Notes: generated from the letters alone by a model not told the origin. DNA of 64,000 bases from Pilaira anomala (GCA_025716855.1 JAIXMQ010000020.1:310001-374000); one strand, 5' to 3'; positions 1 through 12,106 are shown, counted from the stretch's first letter. Made by a program: numbers and translations.

Positions 1-10
1 TGTTTTTGAA

Positions 11-956
11 ATGATTTACACTGAAGGTATTATAGATATATATCATCTTGTACATTTTTAATGACTGTATTTTTGTTTAATAGAGTTTGAGCCTTTTTAT
101 CCAGGTATATATTTAGAATATGTACACGTATGTATATAATAATTAATATAAGATCGTAGACGAGATCGTAGACGAAATCACAGACACCAATTCAGAATCT
201 TGTCTCTCTATTGAGGCTGAGAGAGCAGATGATATAACTACTCGTGCTTTAAAAAAATTGCAAACGCAAATTAATATGGCCACAATTGAAGAATTTATGT
301 TTGAAAATGCTATAGAAGAGAACAAAAAAAAGCAAGCGCTTCACTACAGCGAAATTAAAGATATAGTTATTAAAGCAGAAGATCAATTTGATAAGATGAA
401 AGGAATAATTCAGAGATTTTCTAACTGTTCCAATGAGAATACTCAAAATTATGTTGATATCGGTCTTCATAGCCGCAAAATGAACGAACTTCTTGCCTAC
501 AGGAGCTACGAATTGTCCAGATACTTTAGAGAAATAATGAATTCAAGTAAAGAGAACACTACTCCCTTTCGTGCCCAAAATCAAGATAGCCTTGGTGATT
601 TCTTAAATAGTATTGACACATCTGGTGGTGCTTTTGAACACGAGAAGTATAACTTGATCAATGCTGGCCTTATTGAAGAAATTGAAAATCTAAAAGCAGA
701 GATGAATTCTTTAACGAAGATGATAGAAGATAAAAAATCTGAAATATCTGTCGTAAAAAATGAACTCCACAATACACGACAAGCAATTGATACGAACTTT
801 GAAAATAAATGTAATGAAATAAAATTCAAATTTCGTTCAAATATTGAAACAGCTCAAGCATTTTTAAATTCTTTATCACAAGCATATCATGCTCAAAACA
901 AAATGAATTTTATAAACACCGTCAAACGTATAGCCGAAGCTCATAAAATTGATTAA
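11..956 (+). CDS. Coiled-coil protein, tandem family member 1
   Basis: Function not recognised. The last exon runs from about 184 (after an acceptor CACAG) to the TAA at 954-956 and encodes about 257 residues that are rich in Glu, Lys and Asn and look like a long coiled coil. A plausible 5' structure is a first exon ending at 26 (GAAG|GTATTA), a 21-nt microexon at 84-104, and the main exon at 184. All junctions are phase 1, matching member 3 downstream. The ATG at 11 may be the start, or exon 1 may begin outside the window. A block near residues 75-100 of the main exon (RKMNELLAYRSYELSRY) recurs almost unchanged in the next gene, showing paralogy. No membrane segment or signal peptide is visible. 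Confidence 0.65.
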
Positions 957-1136
957 AAACTTTATTGATATTCGTTCTATTATAAAAATAAAATAAAGCA
1001 ATTAAAGTGATAGGCGTATTCTTTACGTCTGCCGATTATTTTTATACTTACTCAAAATTTAAAAAGTTACATAATAAGTCAATATGTTAATTGGCTTCTT
1101 TTCTCTCCTGCTTTTTTTTTTCTCAAAATTTCTAAT

Positions 1137-1912
1137 ATGAGTAACAAAGACGACCCTCAAAAAGTAGAAGAAGGTAAAAATAATACACAGGCTTATGTGC
1201 GTTCATTTTAATCCTCGGTATATTTCCTACAGGAAGTTTGCTATCTGAAAGTCCAAGTGAAGAAGGAGATTGCTCCACTTCTGAGCCAAAAATTGCTATT
1301 TTTAACAAACTTTTAAATACATTGAATAACTTACAACGAAAAATTGATATGGCTACAGATGAAGACGCGTCCTTTAAAGATTCAATAAAAAGTTTGGAAC
1401 AAGAGCTGGCATTTCAACATACGGATATTGGAAGTCATATCAATAAGACAAAGAATATAATTGATCACAATATAAAAAGGCCCGAAGGAAATACTGAATT
1501 TGATTTTCAAGGCCGTAAACTAAATGAACTTATTGCTTACAGAAATTATGAATTATCAAAATACTTGAGAAAAGAAATGGAGCTTAGGAGAAACTCAACA
1601 CTGGATGACCAGCTTAAAGAAGCTCAATATCAAAATGGAATTGAGGTTTTATTAAGTAAAATTGAAAACACTGGTTCAATTGGGACTATTTCTGAAACTA
1701 AGGTATCAATTGAAAACTGTAAATTAGTAACAAATTATTTGGTCAAGGAGAAGCAGAATTTACAAACAAAGATAAAAGTTTTAAAAGAAAACTTTACGGC
1801 TTTGGAGAATGAGAGCAGCGGTATGAAGTTAGAACTTGAAACAATTCAAAAAACTCTTAAAGAGATGAATAGAAAATCTCATGCAAATAAATCAAGAAGT
1901 TGGAGAAGATGA
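1137..1912 (+). CDS. Coiled-coil protein, tandem family member 2 (possible nonsense-truncated)
   Basis: Paralogue of the preceding gene; function not recognised. Exon 1 is 1137-1173 (begins MSNKDDPQKVEE), the intron is 1174-1232 (GTAAAA...CTACAG), and exon 2 continues to a TGA at 1910-1912. The family block RKLNELIAYRNYELSKY is present. The separate 21-nt microexon seen in members 1 and 3 is absent; its equivalent seems fused into exon 2. The same frame reopens directly after the TGA and stays open to a TAG at 2036-2038, adding 41 codons with helix-like composition (RRELECYLNFYIKALSEEL), similar in character to the C-terminal part of member 1. I could not find a frame-preserving intron that removes the TGA. 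Confidence 0.7.
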
Positions 1913-2225
1913 GTATATTATACCGATATTTGTACGATGTATACATCAATGAGCAGGAGAGAACTGGAATGTTATCTTAATTTCTATATTAAAGCTCTTT
2001 CGGAAGAGCTTTCAAAATATGCTCAGCAATTCAAATAGTATTTCATTTATAGGATTAAATATAATATATCATGAATAAAATCCATATTTACAAAATTGAT
2101 TTTCAAAAGTTTTGTGTTGTATGTTTAGTAATTATGACGCCCACAAAATGTTTTTATTTAAAAAAGTATCATGTAAGCCAATTTATTTATTTTCTTTTCT
2201 TTTACTCACGCTAATATTTTACATT

Positions 2226-3136
2226 ATGGATAAAGAAAATAATGCTTTAGTCGTTAAAGGAGGTAATAATATATATCATATTGTATTTTATTTTGATATC
2301 TGACTCTTTTATTATGTCTTGTAGGTTTGGATAACGTAAATTCTGGTAGATATGCATATTTTAGAAAAAAAAATCTTTATATAACCGTACTGTTGACTTT
2401 TTTTTTTTAGGGATTATTAGTTCAGATGCAGACATTACTTCCAATAAAACCAGTCAAAACGTTAGTAGCTTACTGAGTACTTTGAGTGCTATGGGAGAGC
2501 AAATATCTGATACCATGACAATGGATAATGAACTTGAAGCACTTATAGAGCGAGTAAGGCGAGCACAAATATTTCGAGGTAATATGTAATAAAAAATCTG
2601 ATTGATTAAAATTATTAATGTACGAATGCTAATATGCACTTGATTCTTTTTTTTAAAAAAAAAAAGCGTTTGGTTCAATTAGCGAAAAGCTTCCTCTCGA
2701 TTACAAATCAACTGATACTCCTGCTTTTAGTAAAAAAACTATTGATCTTTTACTAAAAGAGACTGGTGCCCAGGCTGAGATCAATGATATAAAAGCAGCA
2801 GCAGATCAAAAAATTACAAAATACAAGACATTACATGGAATTGCTCTTTCTGATAACGCTATTTTAACCAAGGAAAAAGAATACATGCAAGTAAAGATAG
2901 CGGATTTAAAAGACGAGATACTAACTTTAAAAGCTGCTAATCATGCCCTAAAGCAAAAAAGCACTAGCGATTACCAAAAGATTGAAAAGGAATTGGCTTC
3001 CCAAAAAGAAGCGGCCAAAACATGTGTTTCAAAGCTCTATGACACCGTGTTTTCCTACTATTCATATGACACCTCCTTTATGAACTTAATAAATCAAAAT
3101 TACAATGAATGCAAGACTTTATTTCCAAATCAATAA
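2226..3136 (+). CDS. Coiled-coil protein, tandem family member 3
   Basis: Four exons can be read: 2226-2262, a 21-nt microexon 2325-2345, 2411-2578 and 2667-3136. All junctions are phase 1 with clear GT/AG borders. The joined N-terminus reads MDKENNALVVKGGLDN. The product is about 230 residues, with a coiled-coil second half (heptad-like KIADLKDEILTLKAANHAL). The RKMNELLAYR block of members 1 and 2 is not obvious here, so membership rests on the shared exon plan, tandem position and composition. Function unknown; a structural or cytoskeletal adaptor would be a guess. Confidence 0.7.
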
Positions 3137-3816
3137 TCTAAATAAAAGATAATACATATAAATAAGTTGAATTATTTAACGATTGAAATCAATTGGAGGT
3201 AATCTTCTATTTGAAGAACTGTAAAGACATAGCACATAGAAAAAGTCTTTTTTTTTTTATAGTCTTTATGTGAGCTTAATTAAAATACATTGAAATGTCA
3301 TATTTTGGATAGGTTGGTATTGCTTTCTACTTGAGATCTATTTTAAAATAAAATTTTCATGATCCAGTTTACCGGCGCATTTTTGCAAAAAAAAAAAAAG
3401 AAGTTTTTGACAAAAGATGATTGGGGCGGTGTTGATTAATAGCCAAATTTATTTATAATCACACCCATTGTGAGCTATGTATTTGGAAGAAGTTGTAAGT
3501 GACTGTTAACATACTTGCACACCCAGTGTATCGTTATTTTTTTTTATTTTTCTTTTCATTACTTCTTTTTTTTTTTTCGTTTGGTATTTATCATTCAAAA
3601 GAGAATATACAACTTAGATACTAATACATTTTTCTTTTCTTTTTATCTATTTATTTTCTCTCTCTCTCTTTTTTTTTTTTTTTTTTTTTGTATATCTTTT
3701 TTTTTTATTTCCTTTTCTTTTTCTTTTTAAAAAAATTAGAGCGTAACTTTTTTTGTATTTTTTTTTTTTTTTTTCTATATCTTTCTTTTAAAAAAAGTTT
3801 AAAAAAAAAAAGGAAT
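3137..3816. other. Intergenic region, pyrimidine-rich leader
   Basis: No gene is visible. From about 3536 onward the plus strand is dominated by long T and CT runs ending just before the ATG at 3817, typical of the pyrimidine-rich leaders seen before several genes here. The apparent F-rich reading frames in this stretch are low-complexity artefacts. Confidence 0.6.
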
Positions 3817-4365
3817 ATGGATCAAGCAACAAGGGAATCAAGCGTGGATGAAACAGCTATTCCTTTAGCATCTATTAAAAGTGAAGTGGAAAGCGAGCCA
3901 GTTCAAGTGACTGAAGCTATGGACATTGATACTGTAAACGAGAATAATAGTGTCCCTTCATCTCCGGTTGTGACGCATCCGTCTACAGCGACTTCAGTTG
4001 CAGGTGAAGTTGACACAAACATGACAGAACAGCAACAGCAACAACAACAGAGTGAACAAGAGAGACAGCATTTACAAGATTTAGAAGCCATTAGCCAATT
4101 ACAACAAATGAGTGCCGCACAAACTCAAGCTCTTGCCTCTGCTGCCGCTGCTGCTTTATCCAATAATTCTAACTTTCATTTATTTGCAAACTTTGACTCT
4201 AATGCTGCCTTAGCCGCCTCTGTTATTGCCGCTGCAGCTAATGCCAATAACAATAATAATACGAATCCTAATGCAACAGCTAATGCTAGTAACGAAGATA
4301 TCTTGGCTCAACAACAACAGCAGCAACAGCAACAACAGCAGCAACATCACCAACAACAGCAGCAA

Positions 4366-4397
<32 letters not shown>

Positions 4398-5651
4398 ACA
4401 ACAAGTTGTTCATCAATTACCTACAGAGATTTTGAAACGTGAGCTCATGAACCAAAAGGTATCGTAAACTATTATAGAAAAAATAACGCGATGTAATATT
4501 ATTATTGTTGTTGTTAAAAAAAAAATTTTTTTTTTTTCTATTTCAAGGTAAGAGCAGATAACCGAGAGCGTAAAAAACGTTGGAGACAACAAAACGAAGA
4601 GAGAAGTAAGTAGCAAAAATAGAAAGAATGTAATTGAAGATTTGTGTATGTGTATGGGGTATACTAAAAAAAAAGGGATATAGATAAAGATAATGATCTT
4701 CGTTGTCGTGTCAATAAAAGGGCTCATAAATTATTTGGAAAAGAAGACAGTGAACATAAAAAGAAATGGATTGATGACGAATTTTTGAAACGTCAACAAA
4801 AGAGAAAGGATAAAGAGCGTAGAAAGGGACTTGTTGATGATTCATTAGGTGGACATCACGCGAACCATTTAGCAGCAGCAGTAGCAGTAGCTAATGCCTC
4901 CAATAACACAAGTAATAACAGTGGTAATATAGATATGTTGAACCATCAAATTACACCTCCACAACCTCTTCAAGGCTTAACAGATGCCAACTATTTAACT
5001 TTATTGTGTAATAACCTTGGTATTCCAGCTGCAGCTCGTAGTTTAATCGGTAGTGCTCATGGAAATACTACTATTGCTAATAACGAAAGTAGTAGTACAG
5101 AAGATACACAACAAACACAGCAACAGCAGCAGCAGCAGCAACAACAGCAGCAGCAACAACAACAAGAAGAAGAAGGAGATGCTAATGAAGTAAAGGATAA
5201 CAAGGTACCATTTCCATTTCAATTATTAGAAATTTTACAGCAGTTGCAACAATACCAACCTCAACAACAAACAGCAACTGATGGTGAAGGCACAGGTGAT
5301 TTTAATTTGACAGCAGAACAACAACAGCAACAACAACAACAGTTTGCTAATGCGGGTATTTTAAACGATGATGCTAGACCAGAGGAAAAGTTGGCTGCGT
5401 TACTAAGTTCTACTTTACAAGCTGCAAATGCTGCAGCAGTGGCTTCTACTTCAACTCCTGCCATAAAGGAAGAAGGTTTGGATGATGATAAACAAAATAC
5501 AACTAGTTCAGATAATGTTACTACATCTACTACAGCACCAGCAACAACAAATGCTACAGCAGAAGGAACAGATCAACAACAAAGTAATGCTGAATTTCCT
5601 ATGGATGCTGTATTAACATTAATGCAACTTAATGCTGGTTGGAGACAATAA
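3817..5651 (+). CDS. DUF3020-domain polyglutamine transcription-factor-like protein
   Basis: Three exons: 3817-4458, 4548-4605 and 4684-5651, giving 555 residues. Exons 2 and 3 join to form a highly basic segment (VRADNRERKKRWRQQNEER, then NKDNDLRCRVNKRAHKLFG) that matches the fungal DUF3020 domain (Pfam PF11223), a basic module found in fungal nuclear regulators. Either side lie long low-complexity stretches: polyglutamine at about residues 165-205 and again C-terminally, plus alanine, asparagine and acidic runs typical of activation domains. The small central exon carries the domain's conserved start, so the intron positions are firm. Likely a nuclear DNA- or chromatin-associated regulator; its target is unknown. 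The CAA/CAG-rich tracts are probably length-polymorphic. Confidence 0.85.
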
Positions 5652-5824
5652 ACATGGTTTTTCTCTTTTTTTTTCTTTCTCTTTCTTTTCTTCATTTTTT
5701 AAACAAACAAAAAAAAAAAATATACATATAAATACGCCGAAATATATATACAAAAAGGAATAATAAAAATATAGCATTCTTTTTCTTTTTTTTTTTTTTT
5801 TTTTATTTTCTTTTTAAAATAAAG

Positions 5825-6952
5825 ATGTCAAATATATCTGACCTTTCTTTTGAATTGGTTACATTGGTTGCAGAATACTTGAATTTTAAAGAACTTGTTT
5901 GTTTCTCTCAATGCAATAAAGCACTCTATGGGTTACAATATATTGATAGGTTATGGAAATACTTGTGTAAGATTGAATTTGGAGTACAGTATCATGATCC
6001 TAAACAATCGTACCGAGATTTGTTTTTATCGTGCTGTTTGACGGTGAAGGGGAAAGGGAACTACAAACGATTGCCTTGTAACCATGTTACGGATATACGG
6101 CAGCATATCAATATACAAAAGTTAAATCAATGTCAACGGTGTATGGTACAAGGTGCAGAAAATTTATTTACATGTATATATCACAACTGTCACCAAACAT
6201 GTAAAGGAATAGTATTACAACTGATGTATTTTTTTTTTTTTTTTTGTATCCAAGTATTTACCAGTGTTTATTTTATATTTTTCATTAGTATGTGATAGAC
6301 ATACAAGACATCATGCTAGATTAGGTGATCCGTATCATCATTCAGTATTTTATAAAATGAATACATCGGAATTATTCTGTCAAGTGTGTGTAGATTGGGT
6401 AATAAGAAGAAAAAGAGAAAAGGAAATATGTTAGATTAAACAAACAATTGTATATAGATTGGTGGATTAGATAGTCATCCAGCTGAACAACATGTGGCTT
6501 CAGAAATTACAATTGAGTGGATACGACATTTTGAAGAAGATGAATCCGTTTTAAACACAAGAAATTATAGACAAATAGAAAGACAGCTTCGATGGAAAGA
6601 TACACCACAGTATATTATGAAGAGTGATTTTTGCTTTATTTCGTCTAACTGGATGGTTGAATGGGAGATGTTTGTAGAGGGATGGAAAACTGAACGACCT
6701 TCAGTAACGATTGATCAAACCCAACTACTCTTGTTAGTGATTGGATTAAATCGAGAGGGAACCAACCCATTTTATTTACATTCAAACGATAGTGTGATGA
6801 TTATCTCGAGTCAAACCTGGGAATACTTGTCAAGAAATTATCAGATTAAAGGAAACAAGATTACAGAAGAAGATCTTTGTCCAAAAGAAGATTATAGTTC
6901 GATTATTCAACGTATTGAATATTGGAAAAAGAGAGCTTTAAAATTATATTAA
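5825..6952 (+). CDS. F-box protein with UBP-type zinc finger and DUSP-like domain
   Basis: Three exons: 5825-6200, 6289-6398 and 6458-6952, about 326 residues. Residues 1-50 are an F-box (LSFELVTLVAEYLNFKELV...), the Skp1-binding module of SCF ubiquitin ligases. Residues about 100-162 form a cysteine/histidine-rich finger (CQRC, NLFTC, CDRHTRHHA, YHHS, FCQVC) with the spacing of a ZnF-UBP domain, which in other proteins binds free ubiquitin C-termini. The last 160 residues resemble a DUSP domain (FISSNWMVEWEMFVEG, then IDQTQLL). ZnF-UBP and DUSP normally occur in ubiquitin proteases such as USP20/33, but no protease Cys/His boxes are present. It may be a substrate receptor that recognises ubiquitinated cargo; that is inference. 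Confidence 0.8.
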
Positions 6953-6974
6953 AAAAATGAAAATTTATTTATTT

Positions 6975-7198
6975 TTAATGCATGGAACGAGCACGTTGCT
7001 TATTTTCAATGTATCGACTACGAACTACTACTGGCTCACGTTCAACGTCCATTGCCTTTAATCTTAATACAGCTCGATCGAGTGCAAGTTCAACCATACA
7101 TCTTGTTCTAATAAATGCCATTAATGGCCAAACTGATCTTTCACCATGTAAAATCCTAAAAGAAAAGAAATGTTAATTACTTCGTGATATTAATTGGA

Positions 7199-7229
<31 letters not shown>

Positions 7230-9365
7230 TTTACCAATAAGCTAAAGATTTATGAGAAGGGTTTGAGAATAAGATGTTGAAGTCCTATAGATTATATTTT
7301 TTAGTAAAGAGAGGTGAATTGTGGAATTTAAAATCAACTTACAGAGAATGCGATATCAGGTACAACATTCACATTACCCGACATCTTTTCTTCAATTACG
7401 CCACGAAAGATATGAGGTAAGAGATGAAGTTGATCTAATTGATAAAGACGGTGCTTGAATTCAGAAGCCAAGATATAAGCGAATTTATGAATTAAAGTTT
7501 CATGCTGTAAGTTTTGAGCTTTAGCGATAAATGGGATAGCATAGATACTTGCTTGAGATACAATAAAATGATTGACGTTAAAGAGTTCAGAGAGTCTGTA
7601 AAGAGGGGCATCACTTTCTGCAGGTGTAGTTTCCGACCAATGATTCCATTTGACCGCAGATGAAATCCATTTGACAATGTTACCGTTCTTGTCTTTTGCC
7701 ATTAAATCGCAGCTACCGAATAAACCTACAGAAGCTGTAGAACAACAAGCAGCACTCCAAATTAACTAAAATATGTATATGTTTAATTTTTTACTTTTTT
7801 TTTTTTTTTTTTGATAAAGACTTACGACGTTGGGAGCAGTTAAATAGTTTAATAATTGAGGTACTTCCTGTGTACGACTTGAGGAAACACTAATGTTTAA
7901 TACACGCTTTGATCTGATATAAGCTTCTTCAAATGTCAAATCGCCTACATTTGCTCTTACACACTCTTGTAACACCTTCATGTCCATTAGGTAACCTTGA
8001 ATGATGAAAAAAAGTAACACATGAATATATATATTTTTTTTTAGTCACATGATTTTCCCCTTTATAGTGTTTGATGTAAGAAAAAAAAAAAAATTACCGT
8101 ATTTCATGAAACGAGTGATACGCCTCTTAAAATGCCTATTTTGGTCATGTCAATACATGTGAAAAATATGATTTGTTTAGTGCATATATACTTGCCCTTT
8201 TTGTCCCTTGTTTGAAAAAGCAGTTAAATTGATACCGTCTGGTTTTAAGATACCCTGTGTGTATTCTTTGAATAAGCGTATATAGGAAAGTTTAAAATGT
8301 AATGTTTACTTTACCGGTAATTCTTCATCAGTGTGAATACAAATTAATGCGGCAATCATGGCACCAATGGCGGTACCACTGATAATACGGGGTAAAAGGC
8401 CTTGTTCATTTAAAGCTTTTACGACACCAATATGATATAATGCTATAACCGGCAAGTTAAAAAAAAAACAAGTATATAAAAAATATAAGTATATAAAAAA
8501 AATGTTGTTATCTCTTCTTTTACCTAAAGCGGTACCACCTTGTAATACTAATGCAGAGCAACCAAAACTTTGACGAGTATCGCTAAAGAATTTAATTTTT
8601 GCTTGTGCATCAAAATCTGAAGTGGATTCAATGTATTCGATTTGAGTTACGACTTCTTCCATATAATCTTCAATTAATTTTTTTGTGCTATTTAAGAGTT
8701 ATTGTTTAATAAAAAAAAAAAAAATTAATTGTATACGATATACAGTAGTACCCAACATAAGAATGTGAAAATAATTTTCGATCACAAATGCCACCAAAGT
8801 TTCTTAAGAAACCACCTCTTAATAAATAAGTCATGTTCTCTACATCCTTTTCGTTCCTAGCTTTTCTTAAATGCTCAAGTCTTGAATTAATTAATTTATA
8901 GTCGTAAACTCTAGAAGTGGGTTGATCTACCCATTTATCATTTTCTATAATAAATCATGTGTTTAAAATTTATACATGTACTTGTTGTGCCTATCATAAA
9001 AGTCTTACTTAAATATCTATTTAAAAGGGACGAGTTAAGTATTAAAATAAAGATGAAACGAACAGTTTTTTTTTTTTTTTTTTTTTTACCTATCTAAATC
9101 TCTCGCTCTACTCTGCCATTCCTCAAATGTTTCAGCATTTTTCAATCTATGTAATAGTCTGTTTTCAGGTTTATTCTCTTTATATCGATCCCATTTTATC
9201 TAGTAATTTTTTTTTTTAGTTCTTATTTTTCTATATAGTATTATTCATAGTATATACCTTCCACGGCTGTACCAAGTACTGATAAATAACAAGTGTCGTG
9301 CTGTAAATAAAGAAGAGAGTCGGTGCAACAATGTACTTGAGTGGATCTCGTAAAGCTTTACTCAT
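6975..9365 (-). CDS. Patatin-like (Tgl3/4/5-type) lipase homologue, apparently catalytically inactive
   Basis: Multi-exon gene; the start codon is at 9363-9365 and exon 1 (9258-9365) encodes a hydrophobic N-terminal segment (IVAPTLFFIYSTTLVIYQYL). The order of signature segments follows the yeast/plant triacylglycerol-lipase family: RGGFLRNFGGI, GGTALALYHIGVVKAL, LLPRIISGTAIGAMIAAL, GYLMDMKVLQECV, GDLTFEEAYIRSKRVLNI, RLSELFNVNHFIVSQ. The family nucleophile motif GxSxG is here GTAIG (Ala for Ser), and the DGS that normally supplies the catalytic Asp, six residues before the D-x-P preceding RLSEL, reads TTP. The frame is otherwise intact through many exons, so this looks like a maintained pseudoenzyme rather than a decayed gene. 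The C-terminal exon ends RARSMH. Probably lipid-droplet or ER associated by family analogy. Confidence 0.8.
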
Positions 9366-11442
9366 GTAAGTTGTTTTTTTTTTTAATTTAGCAATCGAGT
9401 ATATATATATATAAAAAAAAAGGAAGAAGAGTAAAGGAGAGATATAAATTTCATGTGCATTTTGTCGGTTTGGGAAATTATATCGGTTATTTAAAAAAAA
9501 AAGCAGTGGGCTCATCCCCCACATTTTGTTCTTTTTTTTTTGAAGGGTTTTGGTGCGACCACAAAGACTATCAAAAGCTGTAAAGGTGGAAAAAAAAACA
9601 TTGTGGAACCTCAGAGCCATAAACAAAGAATTTGTTTCTGCTCTTTCGTATTATAAATACTCTATGGTATATCATAATTAGTATATTGGTGGAGGCATTA
9701 ATATATGTACTTGCCGAGATTTTTTTTTTTTTCTTTCAGAGTTCAAGCTAATTATATATTATGGATTATTTGTTGAAAGATAAAGGCCTTTCTTATATGT
9801 ATGCAAAACAAAAAACTGTTTTTGAACATACAGTAAGCAACGAATTACGCTGCATATTTATTTATGTTACATATACTCTTATTTCTAAATCTTTACTAAT
9901 CATCTTACATTAGCTAACAGCCGTATAAGAACTGTAAAGACAATCAATATAAACTTGATCAGTGAGCATCCTTTCATTTTAATTATTTTAAACTTTGGTA
10001 CATATAGTTTTTTTTTTCTAACTCGCTCTTTCCTTTATACATAATCCGTTTAGTTTATCTAGCATAACTCACATACTTTTTTTTATTGACCTTCTTTGTC
10101 AGGCTTTTAACTATATACATTTCATTTCATAAATACTTGTGGTTGAAGCAAAAGAAAATTTGTGAAGCGATCAAATGTCGCCTATAGTTATCAGATTTCA
10201 TATAATATCTACACTTATTTTTTTTTTTTCAATGCCATGTTTTTATTCATATCAAGATTACAAGCACGCGCTTGCTAAAGCCTGTAATAAAATTAAAGTA
10301 GAAAAAAAAATAAGAGGGGCCTTTAAACGCAGTAATTAACATGAGGTGCAAAAGCCTTTTTGCCAAAATAAAAAATCGAATTTATTAAAAAGGGAATATC
10401 AGGCTGTAAGTGAGAGTCTGAACAAACATAAATTTTATGGTGCCCAAAAAGGTTAATATATATATACGCGCCAATGAGAGTAATTAATAAAGTTTTCCGC
10501 CCTCAAGTATGCTGCTCAGCAGTCTGGAAAAAAAAAGGGGGGAACTCTTTACTTCATCACGATGCGACATATGTCATTATGAAAGTGCAAGTAAGATTAC
10601 ATAAATTACATATAAGCAAAAATAAATACCCATCGAGAAATATAGATGGTAGTTATCGCCCAAGCCATATGGTAATCAACCTTTTGGGTATAATGAAAAT
10701 ACGTGTATACCTACATCGGCTTGGGCTAAATAAGTGATATCATCGAATCGACTCAAAAGATGATGATGAGAGAAAAATAATTTGAATTGAATCAGCGTAC
10801 GTGCGACATTTATTTTTCTAAAAAAAAAAAAAAAAAAATTGTATGTGAATGTTGTTAGGGCGTACGTCTTTCTTGTTACAGCGTGAGAGAGTTTTTAAAA
10901 AGGTAATTGAGTATGGTACTCGAGTAAAAAAAAAAAGGGACATCGCGACGGCTTTGAACACTATTGCTAAAATTATAGAATTTTTTTTTTTTTTTTTTTT
11001 TTTTTTAATCTGCACATCTTTTATTGAAGAAAAAACTAGTTTGGCCAATGATACGCGTATTAATTTATAACAAAATTGTTGTAAGATCGCGATGGTACAT
11101 ATATGTCGTACATACACCTAATAAAAAGAAGTACATTTACTTGGTAAAAAATAATTTATATACAGGTTTATCGGATAGTATAAGCGATGAAAAACTTGAT
11201 TCTATCGTGTCTTATAACATACACTCATCAAAAAAGAAAGACAAATAAATAACAAAATGATCAATACAATCTTAGTTATCTCGATTCATATACTACGCGA
11301 AAAGAGACTCAATTGTTGTGCTTCGGATTTCTAATTAAAAAAGAAGATGGTGTAATTCCTAATACTGCCACAAGTAAAAGTTGTATGACAATCGCCATAA
11401 TGGAGTGTTCCGAATGAAAAACATGAGTACTCATTGGTCTTG

Positions 11443-11495
<53 letters not shown>

Positions 11496-12095
11496 GTGTT
11501 TGGTAAAATTAACTTCGGTGATAAAGTAAAAGAATTTGGACCGTAGAGAAAATTCATGTGGGCTGAAGTACAAGGTCAAACAGGGAAGTACAATAATTAT
11601 CTTTATTCTCGATTAAAAAAAAAATAACTTGATTAAATAATTTCAAAGGCCTTTAAGAAAAAGGCCGCAACAAGGATCACGGCGCTTTAAACAAAGGTTT
11701 AAAGAAGAGTCGAGAAAGAAAGCGACCCCCAGAAGTTAGAAAGTGAAAATGGGGGGAGAAAAAGATCTAGAAAATATGCTCTTCGCTTCGATTCAGAATT
11801 AAAATTAAAATACCAAAATAAGCTGTTGTCGATTAAAATCTTTATTCTCGTGTAGCCCGGCAAAAAGATAAATTAAATTGTGTAAATTGATTTCAAAGAA
11901 CAGACTTGAGGCGGTTGGTTGGGGGGGAAAATGGGATAAAGATCGAACTATTATCATGAAAGGTTTGATCGTGAGCTGGTGGGGGACGATGGTTATTTAC
12001 TTGCTAATATTAAATGAGATTACCTTAACGTGGCATGTGTAACTTCTTTACTTTTCTCGATTTTAACATTCTCCGTTTTAAAAAAAAAAAATTAA
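9366..12095. other. Gene-poor region
   Basis: About 2.7 kb with no convincing gene. It holds many homopolymer runs, including a T48 tract at 11445-11492. A short inverted pair, CCCAAGCC near 10658 and GGCTTGGG near 10718, lies about 50 bases apart. A diverged direct repeat of about 55 bases begins CTTTATTCTCG near 11600 and near 11840. The small open frames at 10474-10737 and 11024-11248 show no domain or splice support. Confidence 0.5.
11445..11492 (+). repeat. T48 homopolymer
   Basis: An uninterrupted run of 48 T residues, followed by ACCG. It is among the longest homopolymers in this window and lies outside any recognised gene. Confidence 0.9.
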
Positions 12096-12106
12096 TATAA
12101 AAAGGG
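12096..12106 (+). promoter_or_regulatory. TATA-box-like element of the zinc-ribbon gene
   Basis: TATAAAAAGGG lies 97 bases before the ATG at 12193, followed by a pyrimidine-rich leader. Position and sequence fit a core promoter TATA element; no transcript data are available. Confidence 0.45.

Noticed and set aside
3515..3800. Phenylalanine-rich open frames
   Set aside because: Produced by T runs in the leader of the DUF3020 gene; the true ATG is at 3817.
10474..10737. 87-codon open frame as a gene
   Set aside because: No domain, no splice signals, composition like the surrounding noncoding DNA.
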